Made by a program: the position numbers and the translations under genes. The notes below the pieces were generated by a model. That model did not search any database. It was not told where the DNA came from and worked only from the letters and a program-made list of their open reading frames with translations. This document shows, one piece after another, positions 1 to 8,860 of a stretch of DNA of 64,000 bases. The DNA lies in contig NZ_CP062008.1 in NCBI RefSeq assembly GCF_005670685.2, positions 2,046,001 to 2,110,000 of the forward strand, in the 5' to 3' direction. This stretch comes from Mycolicibacterium mucogenicum DSM 44124. Lineage in GTDB: Bacteria; Actinomycetota; Actinomycetes; Mycobacteriales; Mycobacteriaceae. The number at the start of each line of letters is the position of its first letter. Position 1 is the stretch's first letter.

Positions 1-272
1 TGGCGACGCAGATCGGACAGTTTCACATCGGTGCCATAGTGCACGTTGCCGATGAAGCGGATCTCGTCGCGTGAGAGCACTCGCCGGAGCGCCTTGATGA
101 TCTCCTTGATCCGGGGATGATCAGGTGCCACGCCGTACCGGACCAGCCCGTACGGGGCCGGCAGGCGATCGAACAGATCGACCCTGGCCTGCGGGTATTC
201 GTCGACCAGGATGTCGGACGCATAGATTCCGGCCGGACCTGCCCCGATCACCGCCACGCGGATGTCACGCAC
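1..272 (-). CDS. ferredoxin--NADP+ reductase-like flavoprotein (N-terminal part, runs off the window)
   Basis: Only the first ~90 residues lie in the window. They begin MRDIRVAVIGAGPAGIYASD, a dinucleotide-binding GxGPAG fold for FAD, followed by PAPYGLVRYGVAPDHPRIK, the signature of adrenodoxin reductase/FprA-type ferredoxin-NADP+ reductases. These enzymes move electrons between NADPH and ferredoxins that serve P450s or Fe-S assembly. The start is GTG at 272, preceded by GGAGGT at 5-nt spacing; the gene continues beyond base 1. An IdeR-type iron box lies 16 bp upstream of the start, so iron-dependent repression is likely. Which paralogue (FprA, FprB or another) cannot be decided from this fragment. 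Confidence 0.85.
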   Translation of the reverse strand, partial: MRDIRVAVIGAGPAGIYASDILVDEYPQARVDLFDRLPAPYGLVRYGVAPDHPRIKEIIKALRRVLSRDEIRFIGNVHYGTDVKLSDLRR

Positions 273-288
273 TCAGCACCTCCATCAA

Positions 289-307
289 TTAGGTAAGGCA
301 AGCCTAA
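289..307 (-). promoter_or_regulatory. IdeR/DtxR iron box upstream of the ferredoxin reductase
   Basis: TTAGGTAAGGCAAGCCTAA is a 19-bp interrupted palindrome that matches the remembered IdeR consensus TTAGGTTAGGCTAACCTAA at 16 of 19 positions. It sits 16 bp upstream of the minus-strand GTG at 272, where bound Fe-IdeR would occlude the promoter or ribosome-binding region. The plus-strand gene at 503 is about 195 bp away and is a less likely target. Confidence 0.75.
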
Positions 308-502
308 ATTGGTACGTGGGTACCGCAAGGCCTACGTCGGCGATGGAGATGCCGATCACAGCACCTGTTCGGAGGGTGGCGCTCGCGCACCAAGAAACCG
401 CCAAGGCGTCAGTCGCACCCTTGGTGAGTGACCGGCCACGACGGCCGTCGACGGCGAACGGCGCCCGTCATGCGCCATTCCGAGAAGGGACAGTCCACGA
501 CG

Positions 503-922
503 ATGATGAAGCTGGCGCTGATCGCGACCACGGCGGTCGCGGCGACGATCGGCCTGGCGGCAACCGCGCATGCCGACGACACCTATGACTTTCGCTCCCC
601 ATCGGGGAACGTCGGTTGCAAGATGAGCGCGGGCGGTGCCATGTGCGAGATCAAGGACTACACGTGGTTCATCGCGCGTCCCGCGGGCTACACGATGGGC
701 GGGAAGGGGAACCGGTTCATTCTTGATGTGGGCCGCGCGCCCATCGGGGGCGACTGGCATTCGGATCACGAATTTCCCGACGGCGCACCGACTCTCGGCT
801 ATGGCCAGAAGCGGGTGGTGGGTTCTATCACCTGCGACAGCGAACCCACGGGAGTGACGTGTAGCGATTCCACCACCGCACACTTTTTCCGAGTGTCACG
901 CGATTCGTATGAGCTGGGCTGA
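503..922 (+). CDS. small secreted protein, function unknown
   Basis: A 139-residue protein starting MMKLALIATTAVAATIG, a Sec signal peptide ending near AHA-DD. The mature part (DDTYDFRSPSGNVGCKM) has four cysteines that could form disulfides and the pattern SPSGNVGC..., shared by small exported mycobacterial proteins of unknown role. I chose ATG 503 because GAGAAGGGA precedes it at 482-490 and the signal peptide begins there; an in-frame ATG at 470 would add 11 polar residues. The next gene begins 3 bp after the stop, so the two are probably cotranscribed. No enzymatic motif was seen. Confidence 0.75.
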   Translation: MMKLALIATTAVAATIGLAATAHADDTYDFRSPSGNVGCKMSAGGAMCEIKDYTWFIARPAGYTMGGKGNRFILDVGRAPIGGDWHSDHEFPDGAPTLGYGQKRVVGSITCDSEPTGVTCSDSTTAHFFRVSRDSYELG

Positions 923-925
923 TCC

Positions 926-1393
926 ATGAAGCCGATGACAACGAAGAAGTTCGCGGCGCAGATCGCCGCAGCCATCGCAACCACCATGGCCGTGGCCGCG
1001 TGCTCGACGACCGGCACGCCCGCCGTGCGGGCCGACCCGCAACCGACGCTCGGCCGTGCCTGGAACCCGAGTGCGCGCGGCTACGGCACGGTGCAGCCCG
1101 CGCGGGTCTTCAACGGCGGCGACCCGACGGGCGATATCTGGGGCATCACGTGGTCGTCCTGGGGTGGGGAACGGGCCACCGGGACGGGCACGTCGTACGG
1201 CATGCCGCCGGGCGTCGTCAGTGTCTCGCAGTCGGTCAAGGAATCGGCGACGATCGTGGCTTACAACCTCGGTTACTGCGACGGCCAGCTGATGTACCAG
1301 GCGGCGAAGTGGTACTTCCCCGGTTACGGAGAGTCGTTCAACCCGGCGGGGCACTACAACATCTGCACGGGCGATTACGTCGACGGCATCTGA
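926..1393 (+). CDS. small exported protein or putative lipoprotein, unknown function
   Basis: A 155-residue protein with an N-terminal hydrophobic segment (KKFAAQIAAAIATTMAVAACSTTG). AVAAC could serve as a lipobox with the lipidated Cys near residue 26; cleavage as an ordinary signal peptide at VRA-DP is the alternative. The mature part is rich in Gly, Trp and Tyr and ends with CTGDYVDGI. It follows the other small secreted protein by 3 bp, so the pair looks like an operon of exported proteins. No family recognised. Confidence 0.7.
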   Translation: MKPMTTKKFAAQIAAAIATTMAVAACSTTGTPAVRADPQPTLGRAWNPSARGYGTVQPARVFNGGDPTGDIWGITWSSWGGERATGTGTSYGMPPGVVSVSQSVKESATIVAYNLGYCDGQLMYQAAKWYFPGYGESFNPAGHYNICTGDYVDGI

Positions 1394-1503
1394 CGTACAG
1401 CCCTGAGTCGCAACGGGTTCCACGACATCGCGAAACCATGCCAAGCGAGTCAAGCTGATCGAATCGATTGACGGTGCCGGGTGCAGACGATTGTGTCGGC
1501 GCC

Positions 1504-2241
1504 ATGAAGAGTTTCCTTGCCGGCGACGCATTCGCGGATCGCACGGTCGTCCTCATCGGCGGCGGGTCCGGAATCGGTTTCGCGGTGGCCAGATTGGTGG
1601 TGTCGGGTGGGGGTGCGGTGGTGCTGGGCGGGCGCCGCGCCGGGGTGCTCGAGAAGGCCGCCGCCGATCTTGGCCCGGCGGCGACATGGCAGGTCGTCGA
1701 TACCGCCGACGAGCGCACCATAGACGCTCTGTTCGCCCGGCTCGACGCCGTCGATGCCCTCTTCACCACCGCGGCCACCTACGTCACCGGAGCGATGCGC
1801 GAACTCTCGCTGACCGACGCCGCGTCGCCCTTCGACTCGAAGTTCTGGGGTCAGTACCGCGTCGTCAAGGCCGCGCTGCCGGTGCTGACCGCCGATGCGT
1901 CCGTCGTCCTGATGGCCGGGGCGGCCAGTGTGCGGCCTGCCGGGGCGGCGCCCGCCTACGTCGCAGCCAACGCCGCCATCGAGGGATTGGCCCGCGGCTT
2001 GGCCGTTGAACTCGCGCCGGTACGGGTGAACGCGATATCGCCAGGCACCGTGGACGGCAACTTGTGGAATCAGCGACCCCAGGCCGTGCGGGAAGCGGCG
2101 TTCGCCCATTTTGTCGACGCCTCGACCACCGGGAAATTGGCGCGGGAGGACGAGGTCGCGGCCGCCGTCGTTCATCTGTTCCTCAACGGCGCGACGACGG
2201 GTTCCACGATCTATCCCGACGGCGGGTACAGCTTGCGTTGA
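1504..2241 (+). CDS. SDR-family oxidoreductase with YxxxN in place of YxxxK
   Basis: A 245-residue short-chain dehydrogenase-like protein. The nucleotide-binding motif GGGSGIGF lies near the N-terminus and the fold ends with the usual ISPGTVDGNLW region and a C-terminal DGGYSLR. The catalytic tetrad is altered. Serine is present in AGAASV, but the YxxxK motif reads YVAAN (Tyr152 to Asn156, codon aac), so the lysine that lowers the tyrosine pKa is missing. It may be an inactive or binding-only SDR, or it may use a different mechanism. The start ATG 1504 is chosen by homology to SDR N-termini; an in-frame TTG at 1468 is possible and neither has a clear ribosome-binding site. Confidence 0.8.
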   Translation: MKSFLAGDAFADRTVVLIGGGSGIGFAVARLVVSGGGAVVLGGRRAGVLEKAAADLGPAATWQVVDTADERTIDALFARLDAVDALFTTAATYVTGAMRELSLTDAASPFDSKFWGQYRVVKAALPVLTADASVVLMAGAASVRPAGAAPAYVAANAAIEGLARGLAVELAPVRVNAISPGTVDGNLWNQRPQAVREAAFAHFVDASTTGKLAREDEVAAAVVHLFLNGATTGSTIYPDGGYSLR

Positions 2242-2330
2242 GCCGGTTCGCCACCCGGGTGATGCCGCGAAAAATGTTCGTGCTGAGTGCAATCGGTGTC
2301 TGATACGCGAGATGTGTGCACGGTGGAGTA

Positions 2331-3782
2331 GTGACCCGACAAATTCGCTTCAACGCCTTCGACATGAACTGTGTCGCTCATCAGTCGCCCGGACTGTGGC
2401 GGCATCCGGAGGATCAGTCCTGGCGTTACAAGGACCTGGAGTACTGGACCGAACTGGCGAAATTGTTGGAGCGCGGCAGGTTTGACGGCCTGTTCATCGC
2501 CGATGTGCTCGGTACCTACGACGTCTACGGAGCCAGCGACGAGGCCGCGATCCGGCAGGCCGCGCAGATTCCGGTCGGCGACCCGCTGTTGTTGGTATCG
2601 GCGATGGCGTTGGTCACCGAGCATCTGGGCTTCGGCATCACCACCGGCACCGGGTTCGAGCACCCGTATCCCTTCGCTCGCCGGATATCGACGCTGGATC
2701 ACCTGACCAAGGGGCGGATCGGCTGGAATGTGGTCACCGGCTATCTGCCCGCGGCGGCGCGCAACATGGGCCAGACCGACCAGCCGGCCCACGACGCCCG
2801 GTACGACCACGCCGACGAATATCTCGAGGTGCTGTACAAGCTGTGGGAGGGCTCCTGGGAGGACGACGCGGTGGTCCGCGACCGCGAGCGCGGGGTGTTC
2901 ACCGACCCGGACAAGGTGCACCACATCGGGCACTCCGGAACGCATTTCAGTGTGCCAGGGGTGCACCTCGCCGAGCCGTCGCCGCAGCGGACCCCGGTGA
3001 TCTACCAGGCCGGCTCGTCGCCGCGCGGGGTACGGTTCGCCGCCGAGAACGCCGAGGCGATCTTCACCGCGGCGCCGACCAAAGCCATTCTGGCCGAGAC
3101 GGTTTCGACGATTCGTCGGGAGCTGGAACTGGCCGGCCGGGATCCGTACTCGGCCAAGATTTTCAATCTGTCGACGGTGATCACCGCGGCCACCGACGCC
3201 GAGGCGCACGCCAAGCACCGCGAGTTGCTCTCCTACGGCGACCCGGAAGGCGCGCTGGTGTTCATGTCCGGGTGGATGGGTGTGGACCTGGCCCGCTATG
3301 GGTTGGACGAGCCGATCGGCAACGTCGACTCGAATGCCATCCTGTCCGCCGTCAAGGCGTTCCAGTCGGCCGACCCCGACGGCCGGGAGTGGACGGTCCG
3401 GGACATCGCCGAGTGGGGCGAGATCGGCGGCATGGGTCCACGGATCGTCGGCTCGGGCGCCACGGTGGCCGACACCTTGCAGGAGTGGGTCGCCGAGACC
3501 GACGTCGACGGTTTCAACCTCGCCTATGCCATCACCCCCGGTTCCTTTGCCGACGTGATCGAGCACGTGGTTCCGGTGCTGACCGAACGGGGTGCCTACC
3601 AGGCGGATTACCAGCCGGGGTCGTTGCGGCACAAGCTGCTCGGCAATGGCGACAGGCTGCCGCAGGAGCACCGCGGCGCGCGATACCGGGTCGGTGGGCC
3701 GTCATCGACGATCATCGACCGCCCGTCGACGCTGCCGTCGTCGTCGGCATCGACCGCGGCTCAACCGGCGCGCGGCCGCTGA
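2331..3782 (+). CDS. NtaA/SnaA/DszA-family FMN-dependent monooxygenase
   Basis: A ~483-residue flavin-dependent monooxygenase of the bacterial-luciferase superfamily. The N-terminus TRQIRFNAFDMNCVAHQSPGLWRHP, the SRRISTLDHLTKGRIGWNVVTGY-type central region (here ARRISTLDHLTKGRIGWNVVTGY) and the C-terminal PGSLRHKLLG are typical of the nitrilotriacetate/dibenzothiophene-sulfone monooxygenase group, which uses FMNH2 from a partner reductase. No reductase gene is adjacent. GTG 2331 is chosen by family N-termini; GTG 2316 is in frame and would add five residues. The tail beyond the LGNGDRL segment is low-complexity Ser/Pro. A strong hairpin terminator follows. The substrate cannot be predicted. 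Confidence 0.88.
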   Translation: MTRQIRFNAFDMNCVAHQSPGLWRHPEDQSWRYKDLEYWTELAKLLERGRFDGLFIADVLGTYDVYGASDEAAIRQAAQIPVGDPLLLVSAMALVTEHLGFGITTGTGFEHPYPFARRISTLDHLTKGRIGWNVVTGYLPAAARNMGQTDQPAHDARYDHADEYLEVLYKLWEGSWEDDAVVRDRERGVFTDPDKVHHIGHSGTHFSVPGVHLAEPSPQRTPVIYQAGSSPRGVRFAAENAEAIFTAAPTKAILAETVSTIRRELELAGRDPYSAKIFNLSTVITAATDAEAHAKHRELLSYGDPEGALVFMSGWMGVDLARYGLDEPIGNVDSNAILSAVKAFQSADPDGREWTVRDIAEWGEIGGMGPRIVGSGATVADTLQEWVAETDVDGFNLAYAITPGSFADVIEHVVPVLTERGAYQADYQPGSLRHKLLGNGDRLPQEHRGARYRVGGPSSTIIDRPSTLPSSSASTAAQPARGR

Positions 3783-3800
3783 GCGGTCAGCCGAGACGAA

Positions 3801-3828
3801 GAAACCCCGGCCCAAAGGCCGGGGTTTC
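3801..3828. terminator. bidirectional hairpin terminator between the monooxygenase and tRNA-Leu
   Basis: GAAACCCCGGCC, loop CAAA, GGCCGGGGTTTC forms a perfect 12-bp stem with a 4-nt loop. It lies 19 bp after the monooxygenase stop and downstream of the minus-strand tRNA, so it can serve both. Confidence 0.8.
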
Positions 3829-3866
3829 TGTCGCTGGTGTGTGATCGCGGCTGAGCCGCTCAGTGT

Positions 3867-3951
3867 GTCCGAGGGGGGACTTGAACCCCCACGCCCGTTA
3901 ATAGGGCACTAGCACCTCAAGCTAGCGCGTCTGCCATTCCGCCACTCGGAC
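3867..3951 (-). tRNA. tRNA-Leu (anticodon GAG)
   Basis: The minus strand reads GTCCGAGTGGCGGAATGGCA, then the anticodon arm CTAGC-TTGAGGT-GCTAG. Its seven-base loop places GAG at positions 34-36, so the tRNA reads CUC/CUU leucine codons. A long variable arm (GCCC/GGGC stem) marks a class II tRNA, and the T arm contains GTTCAAGTC. The acceptor stem GTCCGAG/CTCGGAC closes an 85-nt molecule. The CCA is not fully encoded (an A follows). Confidence 0.95.
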
Positions 3952-4025
3952 CTGCCCTGCCGTCTGGCCGGGCAGCTTAGGCTAACGGATCGAGGTGCTC
4001 AGTCCAAAACCGAGGTGGTACGAAT

Positions 4026-5354
4026 GTGACTGTGACTGCGCCCGAAGACGAAGTCGTTGAGCTCGTCAGCTCGCTCATCCGATTCGATACGTCCAATACC
4101 GGGGAGCCGGAGACCACAAAAGGCGAGGCCGAATGTGCCCGCTGGGTGGCCGCTCAGCTCGAAGAGGTGGGGTACGAAACGGAGTATGTCGAGACGGCGC
4201 CCGGCCGCGGCAACGTCTTCACGCGGCTGCCCGGCGCCGACCCCAACCGCGGCGCCCTGCTGATCCACGGCCACCTCGACGTCGTCCCCGCCGAGCCCGC
4301 CGACTGGAGCGTGCACCCATTCTCCGGCGCGGTGAAGGACGGCTACGTCTGGGGCCGCGGCGCGGTCGACATGAAGGACATGTGCGGCATGATGATCGCC
4401 GTCGCACGGCATCTGAAACGCAACAACATCGTGCCGCCAAGAGACCTGGTCTTCGCTTTCGTCTCCGACGAGGAGCACGGCGGCACCTATGGCTGCCAGT
4501 GGCTCGTCGACCACCGGCCCGACCTGTTCGACGGCATCACCGAGGCCATCGGCGAGGTCGGCGGCTTCTCGCTGACGGTCCCGACCAAGGCGGGCGGCGA
4601 ACGCCGCCTGTACCTCATCGAGACGGCCGAAAAGGGCCTGTCCTGGATGCGGCTGACGGCCCGCGGCCGGGCCGGGCACGGCTCGATGGTGCACGACGAC
4701 AACGCCGTCACCGAGATCGCCGAAGCCGTTGCCAAACTGGGCCGGCACCAGTTCCCGCTGGTGCTGTCCGAGTCGGTCGAGCAGTTCCTGGCGGCGGTGT
4801 CGGAAGAGACCGGCTACGACCTCGACCCGACCTCCCCGGACCTGGAGGGCAGTATCGCCAAGCTGGGTGGCATCGCGCGCATCGTCGGGGCCACGCTGCG
4901 CGACACCGCGAACCCCACGATGCTCAAGGCGGGCTACAAGGCCAACGTCATCCCGGCCACGGCCGAGGCCATGGTCGACTGCCGCGTCCTGCCGGGCCGC
5001 AAGGAGGCCTTCGAGCGCGAACTCGACGCACTGCTGGGCCCCAACATCACCCGCACCTGGGAGCGAGACCTGCCCAGCGTGGAGACCACGTTCGACGGCG
5101 ACCTCGTCGACGCGATGAACGCCGCAATCCTGGCCGTCGACCCCGACGCCCGCACGGTGCCCTACATGATGTCGGGCGGCACCGACGCGAAAGCGTTTGT
5201 CCGCCTGGGCATCCGGTGCTTCGGCTTCGCCCCGCTGCGGCTGCCGCCCGAGCTGGATTTCGCCGCGCTGTTCCACGGGGTCGACGAGCGCGTCCCCGTG
5301 GACGCACTACAGTTCGGCGCCAAGGTCCTCGAACACTTCCTGACGCACTGCTGA
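4026..5354 (+). CDS. M20 family metallo-hydrolase (Rv2141c-type peptidase/deacylase)
   Basis: A 442-residue zinc-dependent aminoacylase/carboxypeptidase-type hydrolase. Metal-site motifs are visible in order: [17 protein letters not shown] (bridging Asp), SDEEHGG (catalytic Glu pair), and near the C-terminus [10 protein letters not shown] followed by [10 protein letters not shown], carrying the last His ligand. The dimerisation domain lies between ([12 protein letters not shown]). It is cytosolic, with no signal peptide. The start is GTG 4026, because ATG 4024 is followed at once by a stop in its own frame. A PEBP gene follows after 28 bp in the same orientation, the pairing I recall for Rv2141c/Rv2140c. 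The substrate is not established. Confidence 0.9.
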   Translation: MTVTAPEDEVVELVSSLIRFDTSNTGEPETTKGEAECARWVAAQLEEVGYETEYVETAPGRGNVFTRLPGADPNRGALLIHGHLDVVPAEPADWSVHPFSGAVKDGYVWGRGAVDMKDMCGMMIAVARHLKRNNIVPPRDLVFAFVSDEEHGGTYGCQWLVDHRPDLFDGITEAIGEVGGFSLTVPTKAGGERRLYLIETAEKGLSWMRLTARGRAGHGSMVHDDNAVTEIAEAVAKLGRHQFPLVLSESVEQFLAAVSEETGYDLDPTSPDLEGSIAKLGGIARIVGATLRDTANPTMLKAGYKANVIPATAEAMVDCRVLPGRKEAFERELDALLGPNITRTWERDLPSVETTFDGDLVDAMNAAILAVDPDARTVPYMMSGGTDAKAFVRLGIRCFGFAPLRLPPELDFAALFHGVDERVPVDALQFGAKVLEHFLTHC

Positions 5355-5382
5355 CAGCTCTGCCCGCCATCGAAAGGACATC

Positions 5383-5907
5383 ATGACCGCTTCGCCGTAC
5401 GACAACCTGCCGCAGCTGCCGACCTTCACCCTGACCTCGACGTCGCTGACCGACGGCGGCCCGCTGGCCAACGCCCAGGTCAGTGGCATCTTCGGCGCCG
5501 GGGGAGAAGACGTCTCGCCGCAGCTGAGCTGGTCGGGCTTCCCGGCCGAGACCCGCAGCTTCGCCGTCACCGTGTACGACCCCGACGCCCCGACCGCGTC
5601 GGGCTTCTGGCACTGGGCCGTCGCCAACCTGCCCGCCGACGTCACCGAGCTCGCCGCCGACGCGGGCAACGGCGATGCGCTGCCCGGCGGCGCCATCACC
5701 CTGGCCAACGACGCCAGCCTCAAGCGCTTCCTGGGCGCCGCCCCGCCGGCCGGCCACGGCCCGCACCGGTACTACATCGCCGTGCACGCGCTGCCCGTCG
5801 AGAAGCTCGACATCCCCGAGGACGCCACCCCGGCGTTCCTGGGCTTCAACCTGTTCATGCAGGCGATCGCGCGGGCCGTCATCCACGGCACGTACGAGCA
5901 GAAGTAG
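5383..5907 (+). CDS. YbhB/YbcL-type phosphatidylethanolamine-binding (PEBP) protein
   Basis: A 174-residue protein of the Raf-kinase-inhibitor-like/PEBP family, resembling Rv2140c (TB18.6). The ligand-pocket motifs are present: [17 protein letters not shown] and [12 protein letters not shown]. No signal peptide. ATG 5383 is preceded by GAAAGGA. It sits 28 bp downstream of the M20 hydrolase gene and probably shares its transcript. Bacterial PEBPs bind anionic ligands, but the physiological role is unclear. Confidence 0.9.
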   Translation: MTASPYDNLPQLPTFTLTSTSLTDGGPLANAQVSGIFGAGGEDVSPQLSWSGFPAETRSFAVTVYDPDAPTASGFWHWAVANLPADVTELAADAGNGDALPGGAITLANDASLKRFLGAAPPAGHGPHRYYIAVHALPVEKLDIPEDATPAFLGFNLFMQAIARAVIHGTYEQK

Positions 5908-6008
5908 CCCGGCCGGTCGGGTCGCGACTGCTCGCGGCCCGACCTACCATCAGACCGAGGTCGGTGGCAGCGACGCTCACCGAGCCTGAAGCGAGGGGGC
6001 CATCCGCT

Positions 6009-7382
6009 TTGTCCACATCTGCGCCGGTGAGTAAGCGCGCGGCACCGACGGATCAGGACCGCCTCGACTACATCGACCAGGCGACCTTCCTGTCGTACCG
6101 GGCCAGCGGGCGGGTCCAGGTCGGCATGGCGCTGTGGTTCTACGAGGGCCCGGTGGATCTCGACGGGTTGCGCCGCTTCAACGAGAACTTCGGCAAGGGC
6201 TTGGTGGCGCGGTATATCGAGCGGTCGCCGGTCCCGTTCGGCCGGCATCGCTGGGTGGCCGCAACGGGCGCCCCACGCCCGATCGACATTGCCGAAACAG
6301 CTTGTCCGCGTTCCGAACTGAGCGACTGGCTGGAGGCGCGGTCACGCATCCCGATTGATCCGGAGCATGGGCCGGGCTGGCATCTCGGCGTGCAGCCCTT
6401 CACCGACGGCTCGACGGCGGTCGCGATGGTGTTGTCGCACTGCCTCATCGACGGCACCGGATCGGTCGTCGCGTTCATGGACGCGGTCCTCGGCAACGAA
6501 CGCGATCTCGGTTACGGGCAGCCGCACTCGCGCAGCCGGTGGCAGGCGATCCGTTCCGACCTGCGCCAGACGCTGCGGGACCTGCCCGAAGTGCGCCGCA
6601 CGATCGCCGTGGCCGCCAAGCTGGCCTACCAGCGACGCGGTGAGATGACGGCAGCGCCGGCGACAGTGGATGCGACGGGCGGCGACGAGATCGTGCACGT
6701 GCCGTTCGCCTCCGCCAACATCGACATCGGCCATTTCGACGCGCGCGCCGCCGAGCTCGGCGGCAACAGTTATTCGCTGGTCTCGGCGTTCGCCACGCGC
6801 CTCGGTGTGCGGATGGGTCGCCAGCGTGCGCGGGACGGCGCCATCTCGTTGATGGTCGCCATCAACGACCGCACGTCCTTCGAAGACACCCGGGCCAACG
6901 CGATGACGTTCACGACGTTCACCGTCGACCCCGCACTGGCGACGACGGACCTCACCGAACTCCGCGGCGAGATCCGCGCCGCCCTGCGCCGGGCCCGGGA
7001 GGAGCCGGACGAGTCCTTCCAACTGCTGCCGCTGACGCCGTTCATCCCACGGCGCGCGGTCCGTCACACCGCGGCCATGGTGCTCGGCGAGCTACCGGTC
7101 ACCTGCTCCAACGTGGGTGACGTACCGGAGCTGGTCGGCCGCATCGACGGGACGCACCAGGCCGATTTCGTGAACTGCTGGGGCGTCGAGCAGAACGTGA
7201 AGAAGGCGGACATCGAGCAGCCCGGTGGTCTACTCGTGGTGACGGCCCTACGTCACAACGGCAAGGTCACCCTGGGCATCGTCGGGTACCAGGTCGGTGC
7301 CGAGAACACCAAGGCCGTCCTGCGCGACCACGTGCAGCAGACCCTGGACGAACTCGGCGTCACGCCGACGGTCGTCTACTGA
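6009..7382 (+). CDS. condensation/WS-DGAT-like acyltransferase-fold protein with a degenerate HHxxxDG
   Basis: A ~457-residue protein with the two-lobed condensation/acyltransferase fold shared by wax-ester synthases, PapA proteins and NRPS condensation domains. The HHxxxDG motif reads SHCLIDG: the second His (His144) and the Asp-Gly are kept while the first His is Ser. A PFIPRRAV...TCSNVGDVPE segment matches the second-lobe bridge region. TTG 6009 is favoured because GCGAGGGGG precedes it; GTG 5964 is an in-frame alternative adding 15 residues. Its 3' end overlaps by 23 bp the end of the convergent WS/DGAT gene, which has a full motif. Acyl transfer to an unknown acceptor is an inference. 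Confidence 0.7.
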   Translation: MSTSAPVSKRAAPTDQDRLDYIDQATFLSYRASGRVQVGMALWFYEGPVDLDGLRRFNENFGKGLVARYIERSPVPFGRHRWVAATGAPRPIDIAETACPRSELSDWLEARSRIPIDPEHGPGWHLGVQPFTDGSTAVAMVLSHCLIDGTGSVVAFMDAVLGNERDLGYGQPHSRSRWQAIRSDLRQTLRDLPEVRRTIAVAAKLAYQRRGEMTAAPATVDATGGDEIVHVPFASANIDIGHFDARAAELGGNSYSLVSAFATRLGVRMGRQRARDGAISLMVAINDRTSFEDTRANAMTFTTFTVDPALATTDLTELRGEIRAALRRAREEPDESFQLLPLTPFIPRRAVRHTAAMVLGELPVTCSNVGDVPELVGRIDGTHQADFVNCWGVEQNVKKADIEQPGGLLVVTALRHNGKVTLGIVGYQVGAENTKAVLRDHVQQTLDELGVTPTVVY

Positions 7383-8829
7383 TCGCCGCAGTCAGGTCTG
7401 ACAGGGAGGCGCGCACCGCGTCGAGCAACGGCCACGGGTCGTCGAGTTGATCGCGGTCGACGACGATGCCGATCGACAGCTCTTGGCGGTAGCTGAACAC
7501 CGTGATGTTCAGCCCGACTCCGTGCAGTACGCCGGAGATCGGAAACTGCGAAAGCTGTTCGGCGCCTGCGCAGTACAGCGTCGTGGGGGAGCCGGGCACG
7601 TTGGAGATCGCGGCGTTCACGGCCGGCTGCAGGAACGCTGCCCCGTGGCGCAACGCCGTGCCGGTGGCGCGGGCGAACAGCGCCGGCGGGATGAGGTCGT
7701 TGGCGTCTTCCAACAGGGACGCCGGCAGTGCCTGGTGACGCAGTTTCGCTGCGGTCATGGTGGCCTGCGCCCGGTGTAGCCGCTCGACGGGATCGGCCTC
7801 ATCGGTCGGCAGTTCGGCCATCATGACCGTGACCCGGTTACCGAACGTGCCGGTTTGCTCAGGGGTGCGGACGGACACGGGCACGAACGACAGCAGTGGT
7901 CCGTCCGGCAGTTCGCCTTCGTCGGCCAACCACGACCGCAACCCCGACGCGCACATCGCCATCACGACGTCGTTGATGCTGCATCCGAAGTGATCCTTGA
8001 CGGCTTTCACCTCAGCCAGTGACACCGAACCGAACGCCACACTTCGGCGCGGCGAGATCGCGGTCTGGAACCGCGTGCGCGGTGCGACGAGTTCGGTGCC
8101 TTCGGCTGTGTTCGTGCGCTCCAGGATCGCCTTGGCGGACCGGCTGTGCCGCGCCACCATGCTGACGCCGGGCACACCTCGCAGCGTGGGCACCTCGTCG
8201 AGGTGAGGCAGCGCACGCACCGCGGCGCGAATGGACCGTGCGGGGTATCGGCACATGTTGGTCAACCCGCGGCCGAGAAGTTCGGCCTGGGACGGCCGGT
8301 GCTGCGGTTCCACGCTGTGGGGAGCCACCACTGGCTGTCCTTCTACGGTGTCATCGAGCAGCACCCGCAGCACCTCGGCGCCCGAGACGCCGTCGACCGC
8401 GGCGTGGTGCATCTTGATCAGCAGTGCCACGGAGTCGTCGGCCAGTCCGCTGATCACGTGGATCTCCCACAACGGCCGTGACCGATCCAGGGGCCTCGCG
8501 ATGATCTCGGCGACGTGGTCGGCGAGCCGGCGATCGTCACCCGGTGCCCACAGCGCGGATTCCTGTACGTGATAGGTGACATCGACGTCGTCTGCGTCGA
8601 CCCAGTACGGGTGGTCGAGGTCGAATGGCACCCTGACGAGTCGCCAGCGGAACGGCGGCAGGAGCGGCAACCGCTCGGCCACGAGGTCCCGGATCACCTC
8701 GGCGGTCAGCCGGCGGCCGTCTGCGGTGTACGGCGCGTAGGTGCTCAGCACGCTGACGTGGCCGTGTGCGCGCCCGTCCTCCATCGCCAGGAACTGGGCA
8801 TCGAGGCTGGTCAATTTCCGGAAGGTCAT
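7360..8829 (-). CDS. WS/DGAT family O-acyltransferase
   Basis: A 489-residue wax ester synthase/diacylglycerol acyltransferase. It starts MTFRKLTSLDAQFLAMED, has the full active-site motif HHAAVDG (His141-His142, Asp146-Gly147) and the second-lobe AISNVPGSPTTLYCAGA and NDVVMAM regions typical of mycobacterial Tgs proteins. It would transfer fatty acyl groups from acyl-CoA to diacylglycerol or alcohols to make storage lipid. ATG 8829 has AAAGGA upstream. It lies 31 bp downstream of the cupin gene on the same strand, so the two probably form an operon divergent from the AraC-type regulator. Confidence 0.9.
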   Translation of the reverse strand: MTFRKLTSLDAQFLAMEDGRAHGHVSVLSTYAPYTADGRRLTAEVIRDLVAERLPLLPPFRWRLVRVPFDLDHPYWVDADDVDVTYHVQESALWAPGDDRRLADHVAEIIARPLDRSRPLWEIHVISGLADDSVALLIKMHHAAVDGVSGAEVLRVLLDDTVEGQPVVAPHSVEPQHRPSQAELLGRGLTNMCRYPARSIRAAVRALPHLDEVPTLRGVPGVSMVARHSRSAKAILERTNTAEGTELVAPRTRFQTAISPRRSVAFGSVSLAEVKAVKDHFGCSINDVVMAMCASGLRSWLADEGELPDGPLLSFVPVSVRTPEQTGTFGNRVTVMMAELPTDEADPVERLHRAQATMTAAKLRHQALPASLLEDANDLIPPALFARATGTALRHGAAFLQPAVNAAISNVPGSPTTLYCAGAEQLSQFPISGVLHGVGLNITVFSYRQELSIGIVVDRDQLDDPWPLLDAVRASLSDLTAAISRRPSA

Positions 8830-8860
8830 GGCCGGTCCTTTCAGGGTCTCGGCTTGTGGA

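Noticed and set aside
356..883. Minus-strand open frame opposite the first secreted protein
   Set aside because: Composition is Arg/His-rich, without a ribosome-binding site or signal. The plus-strand frame has a clear signal peptide.
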